Part shown: positions 6,260 through 11,719 of the stretch, piece after piece
Layout: each line of letters opens with the position of its first letter
Position numbering within the stretch: the first letter of the stretch is position 1
Source of the DNA: an uncultured Eubacteriales bacterium
GTDB lineage: Bacteria > Bacillota > Clostridia > Christensenellales > Christensenellaceae
Length of the DNA stretch: 11,719 bases
Assembly (NCBI GenBank): GCA_905193725.1
Contig: CAJJPW010000044.1
Coordinates: 1 to 11,719, forward strand
Reading direction: 5' to 3'
Position numbers and translations under genes: made by a program
The notes under the pieces: generated by a model
What the model saw: only the letters and a program-made list of their open reading frames with translations
Databases searched by the model: none
Told to the model about the DNA's origin: nothing

Positions 6260-7418
6260 CTGTGGTCTCTTTCCCCAGTGATTTCAAGGTGCTGGCAATA
6301 TCCCGTACAATGCGAAGCTTAAGCCCAAGGTCAATGGGCAGGTCCGGGTTTTGGTGAGCGGGGTTAAGCGCTCTTCCCACCATAAAGTGGATTTCAGTAC
6401 TCTGCTCCAGCAGCATTTTAGCCAATTTAGAAGCTGCGTCTTTTCCATCTAGTTGGACCACATCTGCCGCCTCGCCACTTTTAGAACAGTATAAATTCAT
6501 CAAGTCATTGACTTGGCTTAAGGTAATCACGCCTTCGGTTACCAGGTCAATCCCCTCTATCTCTCCCATGGGGGGTACTTTAGGATCAATGTACTCCAGC
6601 TTTACCGTCAGTGGCTTTCCCGTCACTCTGCTCACGATTTGGGAGGTGGTACCTCCACATACCACTTTAAGGCCAGGCTCTTTCATAAATCTGCCCACGA
6701 TTTCTTCGTCCCTACCCTTTTCCACGGGGGGGCCTACCATAATGTAGGTGGGCACAGAATCGCGAATTTTCAGCGTGACAAAGGTAGTATCGTCTCCTGG
6801 TTTTCCGCTGTACAGGGAATCACATGCCGAGAGCATCAGCTTTGTCACGTTTCGTGCCGTCATGGTGGGCTCATAGGCCTTTTCCAAATACTCTACGATA
6901 TTGGGCCGCTGCCACCCAAAGTTGAGCAGCTGCCCCACTCCTGCGTGAATGGCCCCGTCGCTGAATGCCACAATCATGTCCCCGCTCTTTAGCTGAAAGC
7001 GACTCTCCTTGATCTTCTTTTCCGCAATGGTCAGCTCGTTTTTCTCCAGTATCATCTCCTTGCCCCGTTTGAGCACTAAGGCCTCTGGATTGTCGAACTC
7101 CACCATATAACAGTCGCCGTTGTTTTTCACATCCAATATGGTAAATGTAGAATAGGCAACGCCCCGCTCAGAACACACAGGCAGTGTAGAAGCGATGGTC
7201 TCCACCGTCTCTACAATATCGGCCCCTTCGCTGAGCATGGTCGCCACGATTTTGCTGGTGAGTGTGGATAAGATGTTGGCCTTAACGCCACTGCCCAGGC
7301 CATCTGCCAATACCACAATGACGCCATCTGGCTTTCGGATGATTTCTACTTTATCTCCACACAGCTCTTCCCCATATTTAAACAGACTTTCCGCGTTTGT
7401 TTCAATATAGATGCTCAT
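6246..7418 (-). CDS. SpoIIE/PP2C-family serine phosphatase next to HydS
   Basis: A 390-residue cytoplasmic protein with an N-terminal PP2C/SpoIIE phosphatase domain (about 1-218). Metal-binding signatures are visible: ADGLGSG at 38-44, FSDGAIHAG at 152-160 and GDDTTF at 208-213, giving the Asp residues expected for two-metal catalysis. Residues about 220-390 form a second domain I cannot name (VGPPVEKGRDEE, VCGGTTSQIVSR, then an alpha/beta C-terminus). SpoIIE-type phosphatases usually remove phosphate from anti-sigma-antagonist proteins; none is encoded in this window. Genes of this kind are known beside group C, putatively sensory, [FeFe] hydrogenases, so it is a likely signalling partner of the upstream gene. 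It overlaps the hydS-like stop by 4 bp (ATGA), with a GAGGACGG site before the ATG, and is followed 1 bp later by the TnpB-like gene. Confidence 0.9.
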   Translation of the reverse strand: MSIYIETNAESLFKYGEELCGDKVEIIRKPDGVIVVLADGLGSGVKANILSTLTSKIVATMLSEGADIVETVETIASTLPVCSERGVAYSTFTILDVKNNGDCYMVEFDNPEALVLKRGKEMILEKNELTIAEKKIKESRFQLKSGDMIVAFSDGAIHAGVGQLLNFGWQRPNIVEYLEKAYEPTMTARNVTKLMLSACDSLYSGKPGDDTTFVTLKIRDSVPTYIMVGPPVEKGRDEEIVGRFMKEPGLKVVCGGTTSQIVSRVTGKPLTVKLEYIDPKVPPMGEIEGIDLVTEGVITLSQVNDLMNLYCSKSGEAADVVQLDGKDAASKLAKMLLEQSTEIHFMVGRALNPAHQNPDLPIDLGLKLRIVRDIASTLKSLGKETTVEYY

Positions 7419-9127
7419 TTGCCGTCCTCTTCCCTCATTATGGATTTTTTGAGTTTGTTGAGCGCTGTCTTGGTTTCCGCTGTCGTCTCCCCTAGTAAGC
7501 TGGCAATCTCCTGTGCCACTCTCATCTGTTTGTCGATAACCTTCTGGGCCAGGCTCACTGTCTCATTGCGCATTTCCTCTTCCTGCTGTTCCTTTTTCTC
7601 TTCTTCCGTAATGTCTTTTATCAGCAGCATATACATGTTGTTTTCCTTAATGTGGATGATGGACTGAATGGCCGTCATATTCTGCTCCCCATAAAAGACC
7701 TTTTTATCGATAATGTCCTCCCCCGATTGCTGTGCCAAAACCACATCGCTGCAGGGGATTGCCATAAACACCGGCATGCCGATGTAGTTATCGCTGTTCA
7801 GGTCGAACAGTCTTGCCGCCTCTGGGTTGTACTCCACAATGTTGAGCTCATGGTCCAGTATTACAATGGCATTGGGCGTATTGTCGATGACAATGTTGGA
7901 GATGGACTCCGCCTTTTCCCGCATGTATGGCAAGCACATTCTAATATCCGCTTTGCCCTGAAAAACGGCAATCGCTTTATCCTTGCAGGTGGGATAGCCG
8001 CAACCTCCACAGTTTAAGAACTTGCTGGGAGATGTTTTTCCCATCTTCCGGTAGATCTCTTGGAGTTGTTCTTCACTAGGCATCTTTTTATTGTCTGATC
8101 TGTCAAAGTACTTGGTGCGGAAGTTCACCTTCACGTTTTCCGACATAGGCGCTGCCTTGAGCGTCCTGTTTTTCACGCTCTTCACCACGGCATCTTTCGC
8201 CGACAAAAATGGCATGTTGTGATTGCGGATGCCAGGGCCGTTGATGCAGCCTCCTGCACAGGCATTCATCTCCAAAAAGTATCCTTGGAGCTCTCCCGAT
8301 TTTAGAGAATCCAAAATCTCCTTGCAGCGTTCGATTCCATCGATGGCCACACATTTGTACTTCTGACGGCTCTCCTTGGCGATCGTCCTCAAAATGCCTC
8401 CTGGCACTGGGTACATCCGGTTAATCGTCGCCTGCATTTCCTTGCCGTCTTTATCCATCTCGTCCAGATCGATCCCCTCTTCTTCCAGCCATTCAAACAG
8501 CTCATCGAACATGAGTACGCCGTTAAGCACGTTATCGTTTGTGACATCAGCGCACTCTGCCTTTTTTGAGATACACGGCCCTATGAACACCACTTTGATC
8601 CGGTTGCCGTAGATCTCCTTCATCATTTTGGCATGGGCCATCATGGGGGATACTACCGGTGCTAAGTACTTTGTAAGCTCTGGATAGTACTTTTCCACCA
8701 GCATCACCAAAGTAGGGCAGCAGGTGGTGATGATGTTCTCCATCTTTTGCTCATCCATCAAGGCCCCAAACTCAGCAGATACCTGTGCCGCACCAATGGA
8801 GGTCTCCTCCACTCCGGTAAAGCCCAGTTTTTTGAGCGCTGCCGACATTTTCCCTAAGTTCGCCCCTTCAAAAGTGCTCACAAAGGAAGGCGCCAATGTG
8901 GCAAAGACTTTCTCCCCATTTTTGATATATCCCTTTACCTTTTCCAGGTCACTATCGATGTATTTTGCATTTTGCGGACATACTAGAAAGCAGTGGCCAC
9001 ATAAAATACAGTCCTTTTCCAAAATCTCCGCCTGCTCATTTTTAAAGGCAATGGACTTTACGCTACAGCTCCGAATACATTTGTAGCAGTTTTTACAGTT
9101 CGCTTCTTTAAATCCAATAATACTCAC
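7415..9127 (-). CDS. hydS: Putative sensory [FeFe] hydrogenase with PAS domain (HydS type)
   Basis: I chose GTG at 9125-9127 (570 residues), 1 bp after the preceding stop. An upstream ATG at 9185-9187 would overlap that gene by 59 bp and adds an unlikely extension. Domains in order (numbered from this GTG): two [4Fe-4S] ferredoxin sites (C11/14/17/21 and C40/43/46/50); the H-cluster domain with motifs TTCCPTL (C136, C137), GPCISKK (C185) and EMNACAGGCINGPG (C290, C294); a further Cys cluster CGGCGYPTC ... C398 (C373, C376, C381, C398) of the FeS-domain type; a PAS domain (about 405-505); and a C-terminal coiled coil. The L2 motif has Gly where catalytic enzymes have Met (MPC), and TSCCP is TTCCP, both consistent with group C sensory hydrogenases. 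No kinase domain follows the PAS, so output probably goes to the adjacent phosphatase (inference). Confidence 0.92.
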   Translation of the reverse strand: MSIIGFKEANCKNCYKCIRSCSVKSIAFKNEQAEILEKDCILCGHCFLVCPQNAKYIDSDLEKVKGYIKNGEKVFATLAPSFVSTFEGANLGKMSAALKKLGFTGVEETSIGAAQVSAEFGALMDEQKMENIITTCCPTLVMLVEKYYPELTKYLAPVVSPMMAHAKMMKEIYGNRIKVVFIGPCISKKAECADVTNDNVLNGVLMFDELFEWLEEEGIDLDEMDKDGKEMQATINRMYPVPGGILRTIAKESRQKYKCVAIDGIERCKEILDSLKSGELQGYFLEMNACAGGCINGPGIRNHNMPFLSAKDAVVKSVKNRTLKAAPMSENVKVNFRTKYFDRSDNKKMPSEEQLQEIYRKMGKTSPSKFLNCGGCGYPTCKDKAIAVFQGKADIRMCLPYMREKAESISNIVIDNTPNAIVILDHELNIVEYNPEAARLFDLNSDNYIGMPVFMAIPCSDVVLAQQSGEDIIDKKVFYGEQNMTAIQSIIHIKENNMYMLLIKDITEEEKKEQQEEEMRNETVSLAQKVIDKQMRVAQEIASLLGETTAETKTALNKLKKSIMREEDGK

Positions 9128-9128
9128 T

Positions 9129-9383
9129 TTATTCACCCATCCTTGGCAGTATTTCCGCCTCAAAAAATTCTTTGGCCGTATCTTCACTTACACTATAAAT
9201 TTTGTCTTCCCCGCCGATGCGGACACACACTGGTGTCAAACAGTTTCCCATGCAAAAAGAGGCCTTTAGTTCCACCTTGTCTTTTACATGATACTCCTCT
9301 ACCAGCCTGCTCAGCGCTTCCACGAGAGGATAGGACCCCTTTAAATGACATGCACTTCCTATACACACAGATATTTCAATCAT
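9129..9383 (-). CDS. Small NuoE-like [2Fe-2S] thioredoxin-fold ferredoxin, copy 2
   Basis: An 84-residue protein matching the C-terminal, thioredoxin-like half of NuoE/HydC. Cysteines C7, C12, C44 and C48 (CIGSAC ... CMGNC) are placed to bind one [2Fe-2S] cluster. The full-length subunit is about 160 residues; the N-terminal helical half is absent, as in stand-alone NuoE-like ferredoxins. It probably passes electrons to or from the sensory hydrogenase encoded 1 bp downstream. The ATG follows AGGAGG by about 11 bases. It is the first gene of the operon behind the promoter at 9432-9460, and is clearly related to the 81-residue protein at 9622-9867. Confidence 0.9.
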   Translation of the reverse strand: MIEISVCIGSACHLKGSYPLVEALSRLVEEYHVKDKVELKASFCMGNCLTPVCVRIGGEDKIYSVSEDTAKEFFEAEILPRMGE

Positions 9384-9411
9384 TTTGCGCGCTGCCTCCT
9401 AACATTTTAAA

Positions 9412-9430
9412 CCATATTAATAGTATTCTA
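9412..9430 (-). repeat. 19-bp direct repeat, copy 2 (operon leader)
   Basis: The plus strand reads CCATATTAATAGTATTCTA, 18 of 19 identical to 6241-6259. On the minus strand it starts 1 bp after the -10 box of the promoter at 9432-9460 and covers the expected transcription start, a position suited to an operator. Confidence 0.6.
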
Positions 9431-9431
9431 T

Positions 9432-9460
9432 ATTATACACCACGCCTTGTGAGCTTTCAA
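9432..9460 (-). promoter_or_regulatory. Consensus sigma-A promoter of the sensory hydrogenase operon
   Basis: On the minus strand TTGAAA (9455-9460) and TATAAT (9432-9437) are separated by exactly 17 bp. The predicted start is near 9425, giving a leader of about 40 nt before the ATG at 9383. It would drive the NuoE-like, hydS-like, phosphatase and TnpB-like genes independently of the upstream catalytic hydrogenase genes. Confidence 0.8.
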
Positions 9461-9523
9461 TTGGTAACATCTATAAACTATGAGAACTCCATGCCATTTT
9501 TGCATCTCACTTTCCACTTAGAG

Positions 9524-9575
9524 TTTCGGCCATGAGCAGTATAAATCATTTTTTATTTTCTACCCATGGCCGAAA
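9524..9575. repeat. 11-bp inverted repeat in the regulatory gap
   Basis: Perfect arms TTTCGGCCATG (9524-9534) and CATGGCCGAAA (9565-9575) are separated by 30 AT-rich bp. No T run follows on either strand, so it is not an ordinary terminator. The arms straddle a candidate minus-strand -10 box, which suggests an operator, possibly with looping. It lies in the 238-bp non-coding stretch 9384-9621; apart from this repeat and the promoters I see no gene there. Confidence 0.65.
9538..9566 (-). promoter_or_regulatory. Second candidate promoter inside the inverted repeat
   Basis: A minus-strand TATACT (9538-9543) matches the -10 consensus at five of six bases. The -35 at 17 bp spacing (TGGGTA, 9561-9566) is weak and overlaps one arm of the inverted repeat, so activity would probably depend on a regulator. 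Confidence 0.3.
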
Positions 9576-9621
9576 TGTCTAACCCCGATTGTACTAATTG
9601 CTTGGTGGAGCTGGCGCTTTT

Positions 9622-9867
9622 TTACTGCACCTGCGGCAGTACATCATTCTTAAAGAAATCCTCTACATTATCCATATTGAGCGAATAAATTTGTTCCCCC
9701 ATTTTTACGGATACTGCCTGTGTACAATGCCCAAGGCAAAAGACCGCGCTCAAATCCACTTTTTCTCCCACATCGTATTCCTCAATTAAATTTTGCAATT
9801 CACTGATGATGTTGTAGGAGCCCTTTAGGTGACAAGCACTTCCTATACACACGTTAATTTTTACCAT
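9622..9867 (-). CDS. Small NuoE-like [2Fe-2S] thioredoxin-fold ferredoxin, copy 1
   Basis: An 81-residue protein with C7, C12, C44 and C48 (CIGSAC ... CLGHC), the same layout as the protein at 9129-9383; the first 18 residues are nearly identical between the two. It belongs to the NuoE/HydC C-terminal thioredoxin-like ferredoxins and should carry one [2Fe-2S] cluster, shuttling electrons between the flavoprotein subunit and the catalytic hydrogenase. I chose ATG at 9865-9867, with GAGGAGGG about 6 bases upstream; a GTG one codon earlier is too close to that site. The hydrogenase stop TAG lies 2 bp before this ATG, so it closes the catalytic hydrogenase operon. Confidence 0.9.
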   Translation of the reverse strand: MVKINVCIGSACHLKGSYNIISELQNLIEEYDVGEKVDLSAVFCLGHCTQAVSVKMGEQIYSLNMDNVEDFFKNDVLPQVQ

Positions 9868-9869
9868 CA

Positions 9870-11567
9870 CTAGCCCTCCTCGTGATTATAGTGTACATGT
9901 AACAGTTTTTTCACTTTATTCTTCAATACGCCGCTATACAGCGCAATGAGCATCGGGTTTTCCTCGGAGCGTTTGATTTGGGACAGTTTATCTACTTTGT
10001 ACATGCCTTTTGCCCTGCTGAGCTTTTCTGTGTTGAGGGCAAAGGGTTGGCCGGCGCCTGCAATACAGCCGCCTGGGCAGGCCATTACTTCTACAAAGTC
10101 ATAATATGCACTTCCATCCTCAATCATCCCAATGAGTTTATCCGCGTTGGCCAGTCCGCTAACTACAGCGATCTTCAGCTCTTTATCCCCATAGGGAACG
10201 GTAGCTTCTTTGATTCCCTCCATACCGCGGATACCAGTAAAGGCGATGTTGTGCAGCATGTTGGAGGATTTGTCGTCTACAATTCTCCGAACTACCGCCT
10301 CGGTTACGCCGCCAGTTACGCCAAATATCATACCTGCACCACTGGCCATACCAAAAGGCATATCTGGTGCCTCTGCCTCGATCTCCTCAAAGATAATTCC
10401 CGCCTCTTTGAGCATCATGGCAAACTCTTGGGTGGTCATCACATAATCCACATCGTGTTCGCCCTCTGTGATGAACTCCTCTCTCGCCGCCTCAAACTTC
10501 TTGGCCGTACAGGGCATGAGGGCAAATACCACTGTCTGCCGGTCATCCACCTCTTTGGTCTGGCGATAGTGCTCTTTGATGACAGCGCCAAACATCTCCA
10601 TGGGACTCCGGCAGGTGGAAATATGGCTGAGCAGTTCTGGATGAGCTACTTCTGCATGTCTTACCCAAGCAGGACAGCAAGAGGTAAACAGCGGCAGATT
10701 TTCTCCTTTTTTCAGCCTCTTTAAGAACTCCATGGACTCTTCCATAACCGTAAGGTCTGCGCCCATAGAAGTATCGTAAATTTCGTCAAAACCGATTTTG
10801 CGTAGGGATGCCACGATTTTGCCCATGACATTTTCCCCAGCTGGCATTCCGAACTCTTCTCCTAGTGCCACACGGACGGCTGGCGCCACTTGCACCACTA
10901 CCCGCTTGGACTCGTCGTTTAGTACCTCCCAGTACTTATCCGTATCCTTCTTCACGAGAATGGCGCCAGTAGGACATACTGCCGCACACTGACCGCAGTT
11001 TACACAGTTGGTCTCCCCAATGGGCTGATTAAAGGCCGGCATTACCTGCATTTTAGAGCCGCGGAACGCGAAGTCAATGGCTCCTACGTTTTGGATCTCA
11101 CTACACATTCTCACACAGTCGCCGCATAGAATGCACTTGCTGGGATCCCGCACGATGGAAAGGGAGGAGTTGTCGATCTCGCTCTTTTCCACCTGTCCTT
11201 CAAAGCGGACTTGCTTAATGCCAAATCTCTTGGCCAGCTCTTGCAGGCGGCACTTGCCGTTCTTTTCACAGCAGGTACAATCTCTGCAGTGATTGGAGAG
11301 CAACAGCTCTAGGATCATCTTTCTGTGCTTTTGCAATTTTGGGGTGTTGGTCTTCACCTTCATCCCAGCTTTTGGGGGGGTAGAACAGGAAGCGATAACA
11401 CCGCCCCACTCGTCTTCTACCACACACATTCTGCAAGCACCATAGACCGACAGTTCAGAATAATAACAGAATGTGGGCAGCTCGATTCCCGCTTTGCGAA
11501 TTACATCTAATATATTCTTCTCGCCATTTAGCTCTACTAACTGGCCGTCAATTGTCATATACTCCAT
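9870..11567 (-). CDS. hydA: Catalytic [FeFe] hydrogenase, group A type, multi-cluster
   Basis: A 565-residue enzyme interconverting H2 with protons and electrons. The start is ATG at 11565-11567, with a strong GAGGAGGA site (11576-11583) 8 bases upstream; a longer reading from 11645 would run back through the preceding gene. Domains: N-terminal [2Fe-2S] (C34, C45, C48, C61); His-ligated [4Fe-4S] (H93, C97, C100, C106); two ferredoxin clusters (C145/148/151/155 and C188/191/194/198); H-cluster domain with TSCCPAW (C297 proton relay, C298 ligand), MPCTAKK (C353) and VMACPGGCIAGAGQP (C497, C501); and the short C-terminal small-subunit-like region. All H-cluster residues of active enzymes are present. 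It is cytoplasmic, with no Tat signal. With a NuoF-like subunit upstream and a NuoE-like protein downstream it fits an NAD(P)-linked, possibly electron-bifurcating, complex. H-cluster maturases are not in this window. Confidence 0.96.
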   Translation of the reverse strand: MEYMTIDGQLVELNGEKNILDVIRKAGIELPTFCYYSELSVYGACRMCVVEDEWGGVIASCSTPPKAGMKVKTNTPKLQKHRKMILELLLSNHCRDCTCCEKNGKCRLQELAKRFGIKQVRFEGQVEKSEIDNSSLSIVRDPSKCILCGDCVRMCSEIQNVGAIDFAFRGSKMQVMPAFNQPIGETNCVNCGQCAAVCPTGAILVKKDTDKYWEVLNDESKRVVVQVAPAVRVALGEEFGMPAGENVMGKIVASLRKIGFDEIYDTSMGADLTVMEESMEFLKRLKKGENLPLFTSCCPAWVRHAEVAHPELLSHISTCRSPMEMFGAVIKEHYRQTKEVDDRQTVVFALMPCTAKKFEAAREEFITEGEHDVDYVMTTQEFAMMLKEAGIIFEEIEAEAPDMPFGMASGAGMIFGVTGGVTEAVVRRIVDDKSSNMLHNIAFTGIRGMEGIKEATVPYGDKELKIAVVSGLANADKLIGMIEDGSAYYDFVEVMACPGGCIAGAGQPFALNTEKLSRAKGMYKVDKLSQIKRSEENPMLIALYSGVLKNKVKKLLHVHYNHEEG

Positions 11568-11571
11568 GTGA

Positions 11572-11719
11572 TTATTCCTCCTCAATTGCTCCAAAGTTGC
11601 ATGCCGACTGACAAGCGCCACACTTGATGCACTTGTCTTGATCAATTACAAATGGCTCTTTGATCTTTCCAGAAATGGCCTGTACCGGACAAATTCTGGA
11701 ACACTTGGAGCAGCCTTTG
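11572..11719 (-). CDS. C-terminus of NuoF/HydB-like hydrogenase flavoprotein subunit (5' part outside window)
   Basis: The last 48 residues of a gene that begins beyond the window. They contain two [4Fe-4S] ferredoxin motifs: CSKCSRICP, whose first Cys lies in the cut codon (its visible third base fits), and a complete CIKCGACQSAC. EPFVIDQDKCIKCGAC followed by FGAIEEE is typical of the ferredoxin-like tail of NuoF-like beta subunits in NAD-linked [FeFe] hydrogenases (HydB). That subunit carries FMN and oxidises or reduces NAD(P)H. The stop codon lies 4 bp before the hydrogenase ATG, so the two are co-translated. A stand-alone 2[4Fe-4S] ferredoxin cannot be excluded from this fragment alone. 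Confidence 0.8.
   Translation of the reverse strand, partial: KGCSKCSRICPVQAISGKIKEPFVIDQDKCIKCGACQSACNFGAIEEE

Noticed and set aside
9524..9575. Terminator of the catalytic hydrogenase operon
   Set aside because: The 30-nt AT-rich loop and the lack of a T run on either strand make an intrinsic terminator unlikely.
9978..10724. Open frame of 248 codons on the plus strand
   Set aside because: It lies wholly opposite the hydrogenase gene, whose Cys motifs and length are unmistakable. It has no ribosome-binding site, and its Cys/His-rich translation is an antisense artefact.
1..11719. CRISPR array, tRNA or rRNA genes
   Set aside because: No regularly spaced repeats of CRISPR size, no cloverleaf-like T-loop motifs and no rRNA-like stretches were found on reading both strands.

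Overview
The window looks like chromosomal DNA of an anaerobic, low-to-mid GC Clostridia-type Firmicute. The supporting evidence is a [FeFe]-hydrogenase cluster with ferredoxin and NuoE-like partners, purine-rich Shine-Dalgarno sites, a YugP-type membrane peptidase, and a Myb/SANT-like regulator of the RsfA type. No rRNA, tRNA, CRISPR array or intact insertion sequence was seen.

Left part (1-3283). On the minus strand there is the start of a YugP-type zinc peptidase gene, cut by the window edge, and upstream of it an unrecognised 352-residue protein. Divergent from these, on the plus strand, is a complete asparaginyl-tRNA synthetase gene (asnS), followed by an intrinsic terminator.

Middle (3382-4690). 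A plus-strand gene encodes a protein with two Myb/SANT-like units and a long C-terminal coiled coil, followed by a strong terminator. The 304-bp convergent intergenic region after it is dense with hairpins. On the minus strand it could form a structured RNA of about 140 nt ending in a perfect 10-bp terminator, just downstream of a TnpB-like gene.

Right part (4691-11719, all minus strand). In transcription order the genes are: the C-terminus of a NuoF/HydB-like flavoprotein subunit, a catalytic group A-type [FeFe] hydrogenase, a small NuoE-like [2Fe-2S] protein, a 238-bp regulatory gap with a consensus sigma-A promoter and an 11-bp inverted repeat, a second small NuoE-like protein, a PAS-containing putative sensory [FeFe] hydrogenase (HydS type), a SpoIIE/PP2C-family phosphatase, and a TnpB-family protein of 517 residues. 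The last four genes are spaced by +1, -4 and +1 bp, so they almost certainly form one operon.

The most interesting point is the last gene. It keeps the TnpB fold landmarks, including a CxxC...CxxC zinc ribbon, but all three RuvC catalytic acids appear replaced (Thr, Tyr and Glu at the D, E and D positions). That makes it a candidate nuclease-dead, TldR-like RNA-guided DNA-binding protein. It is embedded as the final gene of a hydrogen-sensing operon, has no TnpA partner, and has a possible guide-like RNA directly downstream. The working model, which is inference, is that the sensory hydrogenase reads H2 or redox state, signals to the phosphatase, and the dead TnpB-like protein acts as a transcriptional output or autoregulator. 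A 19-bp near-identical repeat links the operon promoter and the start codon of the TnpB-like gene.
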